64,000 bases of DNA from Kitasatospora setae KM-6054. GTDB lineage: Bacteria; Actinomycetota; Actinomycetes; Streptomycetales; Streptomycetaceae. The notes beneath the pieces were generated by a model. That model saw nothing but the letters and a program-made list of their open reading frames with translations, was not told the DNA's origin and ran no database searches. Below, piece by piece: positions 26,202-34,705 of this stretch; position 1 is the stretch's first letter; each line of letters opens with the position of its first letter. The stretch is taken from NCBI RefSeq assembly GCF_000269985.1, contig NC_016109.1, forward strand, positions 8,707,001 through 8,771,000. Reading direction: 5' to 3'. The position numbers were made by a program, and so were the translations under genes.

Positions 26202-26487
26202 GGGAGCCTCGTGTTCCTCGGTGCGGACGGCGGGTCCGGGCACGGTTCCCGCCCCGGGGGTCTACCCGTTCGGGCCGACCGCCAAGACGGCCCGCGGCCG
26301 GGCCCGCGCGTCGCGGCTCCGACGGGACCCCGGTGGGCCGCCGACGGCGTGGCGCGCCTCACCGCCTCGTACGCGCGCCGGGACCCGGGCGGCCCGTCCG
26401 CTCCGCCCGCCGGCTGATCCGCCGGCTGATCCACCCCGCCCCGCCCCGGCGACGGGGAGGGCGCCGCCGCCGATCCACCCGCACTCC

Positions 26488-26514
26488 TTTCGTCACTTTC
26501 CGCGATCGATGAAA
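26488..26514. promoter_or_regulatory. 27-bp palindrome, site 7 (one strong arm)
   Basis: TTTCGTCAC-N9-TCGATGAAA: perfect left arm, right arm with three mismatches. It overlaps a stronger inverted repeat at 26494-26525. 86 bp upstream of the secreted-protein start. Confidence 0.5.
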
Positions 26515-26525
26515 CGCGGAAAGTG
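26494..26525. promoter_or_regulatory. 11-bp perfect inverted repeat, 10-nt loop
   Basis: Arms CACTTTCCGCG / CGCGGAAAGTG around ATCGATGAAA. It could be an operator or an RNA hairpin in the leader of the secreted-protein gene; a further GTCAC / GTGAC pair flanks it. Confidence 0.6.
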
Positions 26526-26600
26526 GTGACGCGGGGCGTGTCGAGCAGTACTTTCTCGCCACGCCCCCCCACGACGGTCGTCGCCAGGAGAGAAGGACAC

Positions 26601-27182
26601 GTGGATCCCCGCTCGCCCGTACCGCCGAGGCTCCGGGGCCGACGGCCCCGCCGCCCGCCGAACGCGCTCCCGCTGCTGCTCGCCCTGCTGCTCGCGGCGG
26701 CGGCGCTGGTCCTGCCCGCCCCGCCGGCCCGCGCCGCCGGGTCCCTGCTCGACTGCCCGGGCACCGCGACGAGCACCTACGCCCCGCCGCTCACCGCGGC
26801 GGGCGCCCCGACCACGATCACGCTCTCCGAGGTGCTGACGCCCTGCGCGGCGCCCGGCACCGCCGTCACCTCCGGGACGGCGTCCCTCGTGGTGCCGGTG
26901 CCGACGCCCTACCCCTGCGGCCAGCTGGCGGGCAGCGGCACGCTCACCCGGACCATCACCTGGAACACCGGCCAGACCTCCACCCTGACCGGCACGTACA
27001 CGGCCACCTTCGTCGGCGCCACCATCGTGGGCAACGGCAGCGGGACCGTCGTCTCGGGCCTGTTCGCCGGACAGCCCTTCACCGACGTACGCGTCACCCC
27101 GTCCGAACAGGTCCTGCGCTGCGAGGCCGCACTCGCCACGGTCTCCGGCACCGTCGCCGTGACCGACCTCCTGATCGGCTGA
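26601..27182 (+). CDS. small secreted protein B (193 aa)
   Basis: GTG 26601 with AGGAGAGAAGGA just upstream. A long basic n-region (RLRGRRPRRPPNA) leads into the signal helix LPLLLALLLAAAALVLPAPP. The mature chain is Thr-rich with four Cys (LLDCPGT, VLTPCAAPG, PYPCGQL, VLRCEA), TITWNTGQTSTLTGT, SGLFAGQP and terminal LIG. Same pattern as protein A at 21100. Unknown function. Confidence 0.75.
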   Translation: MDPRSPVPPRLRGRRPRRPPNALPLLLALLLAAAALVLPAPPARAAGSLLDCPGTATSTYAPPLTAAGAPTTITLSEVLTPCAAPGTAVTSGTASLVVPVPTPYPCGQLAGSGTLTRTITWNTGQTSTLTGTYTATFVGATIVGNGSGTVVSGLFAGQPFTDVRVTPSEQVLRCEAALATVSGTVAVTDLLIG

Positions 27183-27264
27183 ACCCGGCACCGACAGCAC
27201 GCCGAGACGCGCCGCCGGAGTCGAGGACGACCCCCGGATCCGCCCGGGGAGGAAAGGACTTGCT

Positions 27265-28779
27265 GTGGGAAGTCGGGAACCGGACACGACGGAGACCCCC
27301 GGGGCGGGCGGCCGGGGCGGGCAGGCGTTCGACGTGGTGGTGGTCGGCAACGGGGTGCTGGGGATGTCCCTGGCGGTGGTGCTGCTGCGGCGGGGCGCGC
27401 GGGTGGCGGTGGTCGGCGACGGGAACCGGCCGCTGGCCGCGTCGACGGCGTCCGGGGCGATGAACGGGTGCTTCGGCGAGGTGACCGCGACCACGACGGC
27501 CACCGCGCACGGGCGGGCCCGGCTGGAGATGGACGTGCTCGCGGCCCGCCTGTGGGACGACTGGCTCGCCGGACTGGAGGAGGACGGCGGCGCAACGGTC
27601 CGGTGCGCGCGGGGAACGCTCGTCATCCACAACACGATCGGCATGGCGGAGATCGACGACACCGCGATGACGGCGATCCGCGCCGCGCTGGAGCTCCACG
27701 GGGAGCCCTTCGAGAGCGTCGATCCCACCGAGGCCGTCCCCTGGCTCGATCCGCAGCCGACCGCCCGGCCGCTGGCCGGCCTCTTCCTCCCCCGCGAGCA
27801 CGGAGTCGACTCCGGCGCGCTGCTCAAGGTCCTGCACCGCGCCGTCGTCCGGCTGGGAGGCGTCCTGGTCCCCGAGCACGCCGTCCGCGTCGTCCACGGC
27901 GCGGGCCGGGCCGGCGGGATCGCCCTGGCCGACGGGACGGTGCTGGCCGGTGACCGGGTGGTGCTGGCCGCCGGCGTCGGCACCCAGGCGCTGATGGACT
28001 CGCTGCCCCCCGAGGTCAGCGCCCCCGTACCCCGGCTGATCAGCGGGTTCGGCGTGTCGGTGGTCCTGTCGAACGGCCCGGCCGCCGCCCCGCCGGACTG
28101 CGTCGTGCGCACCCCCAACCGCTCCTTCGGCTGCGGGCTGCACACCGTGCCGCGCGGTCCCGACCGGGTCTACGTGGGCGCCACCAACACCACCCGGCCC
28201 CGCCCGGGCAGCGACCCCAGCGTCCGCGACCTGGCGTTCCTGCTGGACTGCGCCGCCCGGCAACTGCGCAGGGACCTGTGGTTCAGCGACATCACCGCCA
28301 CCAGGGTCGGGAACCGGCCGATGACCCTGGACGGCCACCCCCTCCTCGGAGAGACCCTCCTGCCGGGGCTGTGGCTGATGACCGGCACCTTTCGCGACGG
28401 CCTGCACACCTCCCCGCTCCTGGCCTCCCGGCTGGCCGACCGGATCCTCGACGGAACGCCGCCCACACCGGAGATGGACCTCTTCCGGCCGACCCGGCCA
28501 CCGATCCAGACCATGGACCGCCGGGACACCGTCCGCCACGCCACCGTGCACCGCCTGGCCGTCGGCCACGAGTGGAACTGGTCGCTGCCCGTCGAATGGC
28601 CCGTCCACCTCGAAGAGATGTACGAGGCCAAGTACCGGGCCGTCGCCGAGCGGACCCACGACACCATCACCCCGCCGCCGGAAGTCCTCGCCTACATCCC
28701 CGCCTTCCCCGAGCTCGCCGACATGCTCGACGCCTACTACACCGCCAGCCGGCCCCGCCTGGGCGCCTCCGGCGATTGA
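27265..28779 (+). CDS. FAD-dependent oxidoreductase, DAO (glycine-oxidase-like) family
   Basis: 504 aa, GTG 27265 with GGGGAGGAAAGGA about 7 nt upstream. FAD-binding GxGxxG variant FDVVVVGNGVLGMSLAVVLL at residues 25-44, then an acidic/charged switch (VAVVGDGNRPLAASTASGAM). The DAO-type substrate half has LVIHNTIGMAEID and GVDSGALLKVLHRAV, and the C-terminal FAD loop is GNRPMTLDGHPLLGETLLPG with TGTFRDGLHTSP. It probably oxidises an amine or amino acid. The C-terminal 90 residues extend beyond the usual family end. It stands alone between two secreted-protein genes. Confidence 0.8.
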   Translation: MGSREPDTTETPGAGGRGGQAFDVVVVGNGVLGMSLAVVLLRRGARVAVVGDGNRPLAASTASGAMNGCFGEVTATTTATAHGRARLEMDVLAARLWDDWLAGLEEDGGATVRCARGTLVIHNTIGMAEIDDTAMTAIRAALELHGEPFESVDPTEAVPWLDPQPTARPLAGLFLPREHGVDSGALLKVLHRAVVRLGGVLVPEHAVRVVHGAGRAGGIALADGTVLAGDRVVLAAGVGTQALMDSLPPEVSAPVPRLISGFGVSVVLSNGPAAAPPDCVVRTPNRSFGCGLHTVPRGPDRVYVGATNTTRPRPGSDPSVRDLAFLLDCAARQLRRDLWFSDITATRVGNRPMTLDGHPLLGETLLPGLWLMTGTFRDGLHTSPLLASRLADRILDGTPPTPEMDLFRPTRPPIQTMDRRDTVRHATVHRLAVGHEWNWSLPVEWPVHLEEMYEAKYRAVAERTHDTITPPPEVLAYIPAFPELADMLDAYYTASRPRLGASGD

Positions 28780-28814
28780 TCCGGCGGCGGGTCGCAGCGG
28801 GGTCCGCGGTGGGC

Positions 28815-29372
28815 TCAGCTCTGGCGGTCGGTCGTGCGGCGGTCGGGGAAGAGGCCGATGAACGCGTCGAGCCAGCCCAGTTCGGCGCGGGCGAGGGTGT
28901 CGCGTTCGCACTCCTCGGTCCTGATCCTGGGGAGGGTGAAGGTGTACTCGCCGCGCCAGCCCTGGTGTTCGCCGGCGGTCACGGTGCCCTTCAGGACGGC
29001 GGTGTCCTGGGAGCGGCGTTCGGGAGTGCCCTTCAGGGTGGTGGAGGTGGCGGGGGTGCTGTCGAAGACGACGGTGACCTCGGTGAGCGCGTCCAGGTCG
29101 TCGGGCTCTTCGCAACTGGCCCGCACGGTGCGGGTGGTGACGCTCTTCGCGGTCTCGGCGGGGAAGTGCTCGCACATCTCGTACAGGACGGTGGTGGTCA
29201 CGGTCGTGGTCTTCGGCTCCGCGCTCAGCGGGGGGTCGTAGGTCTGGTGTCCGGAGGCGCCGTGGCAGCTCGCGCCGTCGTCGTCGCCGGCCGCGGCGGG
29301 AGACGCGGCCGGGAGGAGGAGCGAGGCGCCGAGCAGCAGGGGCAGGGCCAGCGAGAGGGGACGGGTACGCAT
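28815..29372 (-). CDS. small secreted protein C (185 aa)
   Basis: ATG 29372 with GGAG upstream; signal peptide SLALPLLLGASLLLPAASP. The mature chain has four Cys (GASCHGA, YEMCEHF, RASCEEP, TEECERD), a TYDPPLSAEPKTTTVTTT start matching the TYAPPLTAAGAPTTIT start of protein B, and STTLKGT. It lacks the SGLF and TIG elements and is more charged. It is the most divergent of the three local paralogues. Divergent from the beta-propeller gene with palindrome site 8 between. Confidence 0.7.
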   Translation of the reverse strand: MRTRPLSLALPLLLGASLLLPAASPAAAGDDDGASCHGASGHQTYDPPLSAEPKTTTVTTTVLYEMCEHFPAETAKSVTTRTVRASCEEPDDLDALTEVTVVFDSTPATSTTLKGTPERRSQDTAVLKGTVTAGEHQGWRGEYTFTLPRIRTEECERDTLARAELGWLDAFIGLFPDRRTTDRQS

Positions 29373-29637
29373 CGGGACTCCATGGGTGTTCGGCGGCGCA
29401 CGAGGGCCGGGGAGGGGGAAGGGCTCGCTCGCGGGAGCCGCCGCAGATGCCCTGCCGCCCCTTCGGGCGTCCGGAGCGTCGGGGCGCGCGAGCGCCTGGT
29501 GGATCCCCATGGCACCATCCGGCACCGGCGGCGGCCCGCATTCGCCGTTCGTGTCCCGGTCCGCGAAAGCCGTGAACGGGGTGCCGACCGCGACCACCTG
29601 TCCCGGGGGCGGAGCGCACGATACGGGATCGTCCCGG

Positions 29638-29664
29638 TTGCGTCACTCCGGACAGATGACGGAA
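29638..29664. promoter_or_regulatory. 27-bp palindrome, site 8
   Basis: TTGCGTCAC-N9-ATGACGGAA, two mismatches. It lies between secreted protein C (-) and the beta-propeller protein (+). Confidence 0.6.
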
Positions 29665-29818
29665 CGCGGGCGAGCGCGGCCGTCCGGGTGCAATCCGGCG
29701 CGAGGGACGGCCGTCGGGTGCGGTCGGGCCTTCCCGCCGGTGATGCTGTGCACCGTCCCCGCCGGTGAGGTCCTCCCGGCGGTCCCGGAATCCCCTGCCA
29801 CCTCCTGGAGTCGAACGC

Positions 29819-30983
29819 ATGTCCCTCCGAGTCGGCCGGCTGCGGTGCGCGGCGATCGCCGCGCACCGCAGCCTGCGTCGCCTGCCCCGCCTCCGCGAGC
29901 GGATCCCCCGCCGGAGCGCACGCGCCGCGCGCCACGAAGCCCTCGATCGCGGAGGTGGAGCCGGGCTTCCACGGGAACACCGGGAAGCCCGAAGGCGACC
30001 AGCGCTACATGTCCTCGGTCACGTACGCGCTCTACAACTCGGCCCGCAAGGAGATGATCCTCTTCGACCTGCTCCAGGGCGGACGGCTCCGGATCCCCGT
30101 GCAGAACGACTCCGCCGGCCTGTTCATCGCACCCGACCAGACCGACCGGGTCACCCGCGTCGCGATCGACAACACCACCGGCTACCTGTTCTCCTGGGAC
30201 CTGATCGATGCCCGGCTCTCCCGCCAGTACGTCGGCAAGAGCCAGCGGCCCCACAGCGACTACCTCTTCGAGGCCGCCGAGCCCAACGGCCCCACCGGGC
30301 CGATGACCACCGACCTCGACCTGGACCGCACCCGCGGCCTGGTCGCCGCCTACTACGACGAGGACGGCGACGGCCGCGGCCACGACGCCGTCCTGATGGT
30401 CTACGGCACCACCGACGGCAAGCAGCGCGCCGTCGTGACGCTCCCCGCCGACAGCACCGGCGAGATCGCCGTCGTCCCCGGCACCGACCGGATCTACGTC
30501 ACCGCCCCCGCCGGCCCCGACACCCTCCTGCACGCCTACGGCACCGACGGCACCCGGCACGAGGACCTCCGGCTGCCCGGCGTCACCGACGCCGGCTCCT
30601 TCGTGACCGACCCCGGCACCGGCGACCTGTACTTCTACGGCGCCAAGGACGGTACGGGCCGGCTCCTGACCCGCAGCGCCGCCGACGGCACCGTCCGCGC
30701 GGTCACCGGCCTGACCGGTCATCCCAACGACGTCGTCATCGACGACCAGGCCCGCCTCGCCTACGTCCTCACCACCGAGACCACCAGCCCGCCCGGCGAC
30801 CCGTCACCGAGCCTGCGCAACCGGGTGGCCGTCGTCGACCTCGCCACCCGCGCGGTCCTCGCCGACACCCCGATCGAACAGCACGGCCTCGGACTGGACT
30901 TCGACCCCCAGACCCACCTCGTCTACGCGGGCGGCCGGCGCGGCGACCTCTACGGCATCACCACCCTCCAGTACACCCCCTGA
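29819..30983 (+). pseudogene. secreted beta-propeller-like protein, frameshift in signal peptide
   Basis: ATG 29819 (MSLRVGRLRCAAIAA) is the natural start, but that frame leaves the gene after a 34-bp palindrome. The body of about 360 residues is in another frame, beginning ACVACPASASGSPAGAHAPR and running to the stop at 30981. The body has repeated beta-sheet units (TRVAIDNTTGYLFSWD, GEIAVVPGTDRIYVTAPA, GSFVTDPGTGDLYFYGAK, NDVVIDDQARLAYVLT, LDFDPQTHLVYAGG) like NHL/SMP-30-type propellers. Without the shift it would be an exported propeller protein. Initiation at ATG 29955 would give a cytosolic form. Confidence 0.65.
29839..29872. repeat. 34-bp perfect palindrome in the signal-peptide region
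   Basis: 17-bp arm GCTGCGGTGCGCGGCGA followed immediately by its complement. It coincides with the change of reading frame in the beta-propeller gene. Confidence 0.9.
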
Positions 30984-30989
30984 AACCAC

Positions 30990-31016
30990 CCGGACCCCGG
31001 CCCGGCCTGGGTCCGG
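30990..31016 (+). terminator. hairpin after the beta-propeller gene
   Basis: 8-bp arms CCGGACCC / GGGTCCGG with an 11-nt loop, starting 6 nt after the stop. Confidence 0.6.
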
Positions 31017-31273
31017 TGCTTCGAGGCGCTGTCGGAAGAGGCGGTGGTGTCCGCGCCGCGGTGCGCACCGCTCCGATTCCCGATCCGCGTTCCAGCCGGC
31101 ACGGCGAACGCTCCACCGCTGGCCGCTCGGGCCAGGGCGGGAACACCGACCTCGGCACGGGTCTTCACCGCGCGGCGCCCACAGGCCGCCCCAAGACGAG
31201 GTTGCGGCCCCGAGGCGCCGGTGAGACCTGCGGCAGGGTTCGCGGCCGTCCCCGCCATGCTGACAGATGCTCA

Positions 31274-32373
31274 CTGGGCGTTTCATCCCTGCGTTCAGAG
31301 TTCATGTTCCGCGCCAGGTGGGGGTGGATTCGCCGGTGAGACGGCGGGTCATGAGGCTGATCATCGCGACGTGGACCATGGCTTCGGAACGGGCCGGGAG
31401 GGCTTCGTAGTCGCGGGCGAGACGGCGGTGGTTCATGAGCCAGCCGAAGGTCCGTTCGACGACCCAGCGGCGGGGCTGGACGACGAATCCTCTGGTCGCA
31501 GGGTCGCGGCGGACGATCTCGACGTCGATGCCCAAGGTGGCGCCGTGTTCGACGACGGCGTTCTTGTAGCCCATGTCGGTCCAGGCCTTGCGGATGGCGG
31601 GGTGCTCGGTGGCGACCGCGGTCAGCAACTGCTTGCCGGCGGCGCCGTCCTGCACACTCGCGGCGGTGACCAGGATCATCAGCAGCAGGCCGATCGTGTC
31701 GGTGACGATGCTGCGCTTCCTGCCCACGATCTTCTTGCCGACGTCGACGCCCTGCGAGGAGGTGGGGACGTTCGTGGAGGTCTTCACGCTCTGCGAGTCG
31801 ACGATGCACGCCGTCGGCTCCGGACCGCGGCCCTCAGCCGTGCGGACCAGACGCCTCAGCAGTCCGTTGAGCTGCTCGAACACGCCTTCCTTCTGCCATC
31901 GGGCGAAGTAGGCGTAGACGGTCTCCCACGGCGGGTAGTCGTGCGGGAGGTAGCGCCAGGGGATGCCGGTGCGATCCACGTAGAGGATCGCGTCCAGGAG
32001 GTCGCGCAGTTCGTGTTCGGGAGGGCGGCCGAACGCGAGGGCCCGCTCGGTGCGGGCCCGACGCCAGGCGGTGAGGGTGGGTTCGACCAGGGCCCAGCGG
32101 GCGTCGGACAGGTCGCTCGGATACCGTCGACGATCCGTCATGACAACGGCATACTGCGGGATTGCCGCGTTGCCCAGGGCTCGCGGCACCCGAGAGACAA
32201 AAGCCGGTGGGCTCGACTTCTTGGGACGAGACAGGAGGAACCGCGCAGTTCCGGCGGACATAGGGGTAACAGTGGCACTCCTGCCACCAGGACCCCAAGC
32301 GTCACCGAACGCCGGCAGCCCGAGCTCCCCGGAAAACGAGACCAACCATCCCAACTACGGGTGAAACGCCCAG
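31274..32373 (-). mobile_element. IS5-type insertion sequence, copy 1 of a tandem dimer
   Basis: 1,100 bp with ends CTGGGCGTTTCA-tCC and, at the other end, the inverted CTGGGCGTTTCA-cCC. TCA precedes it at 31271-31273 and follows at 32374-32376. The TNA-type 3-bp target suggests the IS1031/ISL2 side of the IS5 family. The second copy begins immediately after the shared TCA. Confidence 0.9.
31302..32141 (-). CDS. IS5-family transposase, copy 1
   Basis: 279 aa from ATG 32141 (MTDRRRYPSDLSDARWALVE); an upstream in-frame ATG at 32354 lies in the IS end and is unlikely. DUF4096-type N-domain followed by the DDE domain: D in CIVDSQSVKTST, the second D in AWTDMGYKNAVVEHG, and the Y/R-x-E-type end PRRWVVERTFGWLMNHRRLA. 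It appears complete. The coding sequence is repeated exactly in copy 2, so transposition or dimer formation was recent. Confidence 0.9.
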   Translation of the reverse strand: MTDRRRYPSDLSDARWALVEPTLTAWRRARTERALAFGRPPEHELRDLLDAILYVDRTGIPWRYLPHDYPPWETVYAYFARWQKEGVFEQLNGLLRRLVRTAEGRGPEPTACIVDSQSVKTSTNVPTSSQGVDVGKKIVGRKRSIVTDTIGLLLMILVTAASVQDGAAGKQLLTAVATEHPAIRKAWTDMGYKNAVVEHGATLGIDVEIVRRDPATRGFVVQPRRWVVERTFGWLMNHRRLARDYEALPARSEAMVHVAMISLMTRRLTGESTPTWRGT

Positions 32374-32376
32374 TCA

Positions 32377-33476
32377 CTGGGCGTTTCATCCCTGCGTTCA
32401 GAGTTCATGTTCCGCGCCAGGTGGGGGTGGATTCGCCGGTGAGACGGCGGGTCATGAGGCTGATCATCGCGACGTGGACCATGGCTTCGGAACGGGCCGG
32501 GAGGGCTTCGTAGTCGCGGGCGAGACGGCGGTGGTTCATGAGCCAGCCGAAGGTCCGTTCGACGACCCAGCGGCGGGGCTGGACGACGAATCCTCTGGTC
32601 GCAGGGTCGCGGCGGACGATCTCGACGTCGATGCCCAAGGTGGCGCCGTGTTCGACGACGGCGTTCTTGTAGCCCATGTCGGTCCAGGCCTTGCGGATGG
32701 CGGGGTGCTCGGTGGCGACCGCGGTCAGCAACTGCTTGCCGGCGGCGCCGTCCTGCACACTCGCGGCGGTGACCAGGATCATCAGCAGCAGGCCGATCGT
32801 GTCGGTGACGATGCTGCGCTTCCTGCCCACGATCTTCTTGCCGACGTCGACGCCCTGCGAGGAGGTGGGGACGTTCGTGGAGGTCTTCACGCTCTGCGAG
32901 TCGACGATGCACGCCGTCGGCTCCGGACCGCGGCCCTCAGCCGTGCGGACCAGACGCCTCAGCAGTCCGTTGAGCTGCTCGAACACGCCTTCCTTCTGCC
33001 ATCGGGCGAAGTAGGCGTAGACGGTCTCCCACGGCGGGTAGTCGTGCGGGAGGTAGCGCCAGGGGATGCCGGTGCGATCCACGTAGAGGATCGCGTCCAG
33101 GAGGTCGCGCAGTTCGTGTTCGGGAGGGCGGCCGAACGCGAGGGCCCGCTCGGTGCGGGCCCGACGCCAGGCGGTGAGGGTGGGTTCGACCAGGGCCCAG
33201 CGGGCGTCGGACAGGTCGCTCGGATACCGTCGACGATCCGTCATGACAACGGCATACTGCGGGATTGCCGCGTTGCCCAGGGCTCGCGGCACCCGAGAGA
33301 CAAAAGCCGGTGGGCTCGACTTCTTGGGACGAGACAGGAGGAACCGCGCAGTTCCGGCGGACATAGGGGTAACAGTGGCACTCCTGCCACCAGGACCCCA
33401 AGCGTCACCGAACGCCGGCAGCCCGAGCTCCCCGGAAAACGAGACCAACCATCCCAACTACGGGTGAAACGCCCAG
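32377..33476 (-). mobile_element. IS5-type insertion sequence, copy 2 of a tandem dimer
   Basis: Same orientation and length as copy 1, offset exactly 1,103 bp, ending at CCCAG before TCA 33477-33479. Joined ends at 32361-32390 form a TGAAACGCCCAG-TCA-CTGGGCGTTTCA junction, which can place an outward promoter in front of the transposase and makes a reactive substrate. Confidence 0.9.
32405..33244 (-). CDS. IS5-family transposase, copy 2
   Basis: Same 279-residue product as the copy at 31302-32141; start ATG 33244. Its upstream flank is the outer end at 33476. No difference between the two copies was noticed on reading. Confidence 0.9.
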   Translation of the reverse strand: MTDRRRYPSDLSDARWALVEPTLTAWRRARTERALAFGRPPEHELRDLLDAILYVDRTGIPWRYLPHDYPPWETVYAYFARWQKEGVFEQLNGLLRRLVRTAEGRGPEPTACIVDSQSVKTSTNVPTSSQGVDVGKKIVGRKRSIVTDTIGLLLMILVTAASVQDGAAGKQLLTAVATEHPAIRKAWTDMGYKNAVVEHGATLGIDVEIVRRDPATRGFVVQPRRWVVERTFGWLMNHRRLARDYEALPARSEAMVHVAMISLMTRRLTGESTPTWRGT

Positions 33477-33583
33477 TCAGTACCTGTTTTCGAAGTTCCT
33501 GACAGGATCTGCCCTGGTCGGAAATCGAACAGGGTGGAACAGGGGCGTTCTGCATGACCTGCGGTTGGCTCTTCGACCAGGGC

Positions 33584-33997
33584 TCAGGGAGCGGTCGGCG
33601 GCACAGGTTGGATGGGCAAGCGGGGAGTGAAGAGCATCCCGTAGATGGCGATCAGCCACGGCGCCACTACCTGAATGATCAGCCAGGCGGTCAACAGAAA
33701 CACGACTACGGTTGTAAAGGTCACCTTCGTCCTGATCTGGGGCTCCGGGGGCGCAAGGTCGGGCGCTGCACACCTGTGCACCGTGGCACTGTCCGGAACC
33801 GGGGCTTGGTCGCGCTCTTCCCTTCCCCGATGTATCCACACATGCACGGTTATCGGCCCCGATTCCAAGTGCTCGGCACGGGCGATATCTGCGACCTGGA
33901 CAGCCAGCTCGGCTGCCGAGCCGTAGTAGCCGGGGCGCGTGCCGTATGTGCGCCAGCCTGAACCGCCAACAGGGGTAACCAGGTAGACGAGATGCAT
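33584..33997 (-). CDS. hypothetical protein with one membrane helix (137 aa)
   Basis: ATG 33997 with GGAGAG about 10 nt upstream. The N-terminal 60 residues are soluble (VYLVTPVGGSGWRTYGTRPG, then a helical AAELAVQVADIARAEHLE and ITVHVWIHRGREERD); a C-terminal helix (FTTVVVFLLTAWLIIQVVAP) anchors it, followed by a Pro-rich end. Base composition is lower in GC than the neighbours, suggesting recent acquisition. Family unknown. Confidence 0.55.
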   Translation of the reverse strand: MHLVYLVTPVGGSGWRTYGTRPGYYGSAAELAVQVADIARAEHLESGPITVHVWIHRGREERDQAPVPDSATVHRCAAPDLAPPEPQIRTKVTFTTVVVFLLTAWLIIQVVAPWLIAIYGMLFTPRLPIQPVPPTAP

Positions 33998-34122
33998 GAT
34001 TTGCCGCTCTCCGTTTCATTTCATAGCAAAGTTCCTGGTACCTGTTCGGGAGGTTCCTGCCGGCATCTTCCCAGGCCCGGACCTCAGTTGGGGCCGTCGG
34101 CGGCCCCCTCGACGTGCTCGGT

Positions 34123-34524
34123 TCAGAGGTCGCTGGCGAGCCGGGCCGGGGTGGTGAGGAGGGACAGCCGTCCGGCCTCGGCCGCGGGCCGGAAGTCGAA
34201 GACGCCGGTGAACGGGCCGGTGATCAGCAGCAGGGTGCGGTGGTCACGCAGGCGGCGGCGCCAGTGCCGGTCCGCGCCGATCTCGCCGTCGAACCAGGCC
34301 GTCCCGCCGGGGCGGTGGAGGGTCAGCCGGTAGTCGTCCAGGACCGCTGACCAGCCCGGTTGTGGCCCGGCGGCCGGGTCGAAGGCGGTGGTGCGGTCGG
34401 CCCAGCCGTCCTGGGCGATCACCGGGCGGTCGGGGGCGGCGGGGAGGATCAGCGCCGGGCGCCCGTCGGGCATCAGCTCCGGCCAGGGCCTGGAGTGCAG
34501 GCCGGCGCCGCTGATCAGCTCCAT
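34123..34524 (-). CDS. hypothetical protein (133 aa)
   Basis: ATG 34524 (MELISGAGLHSRPWPELMPD). A compact soluble domain with Trp-rich strands (VIAQDGWADRTTAFDP, GGTAWFDGEIGADRHWRRRL) and DHRTLLLITGPFTGVFDFRP near the end. I recognise the style from Streptomyces genomes but cannot name a family. It sits between the IS dimer and another transposase. Confidence 0.55.
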   Translation of the reverse strand: MELISGAGLHSRPWPELMPDGRPALILPAAPDRPVIAQDGWADRTTAFDPAAGPQPGWSAVLDDYRLTLHRPGGTAWFDGEIGADRHWRRRLRDHRTLLLITGPFTGVFDFRPAAEAGRLSLLTTPARLASDL

Positions 34525-34705
34525 GCTGGTGCACTTCTCCCGTCCGGATCGCTCACCTCGCTGCCTGGCGGTCAACATCATCGGGCAGGAAGCGACCCGG
34601 CGTCGGCGAACGGCCTGACGGGCGGTCAGCGGCCGTGGGAGAGTGGACTGCGGACGCGCTGCGGCCCGGTCCCGGACCGAGTGACGGCGGTGGTAGTGAG
34701 AACGA

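Larger units (their letters stand above)
26202..26600. other. divergent promoter region kdpF / secreted protein B
   Basis: About 400 bp without a gene. Contains palindrome site 7 and the hairpin 26494-26525; no riboswitch (c-di-AMP type) could be recognised by eye. Confidence 0.5.

Noticed and set aside
26202..26487. c-di-AMP (ydaO-type) riboswitch upstream of the potassium-type operon
   Set aside because: Expected from gene function, but no conserved core could be recognised by eye; a covariance-model search would decide.
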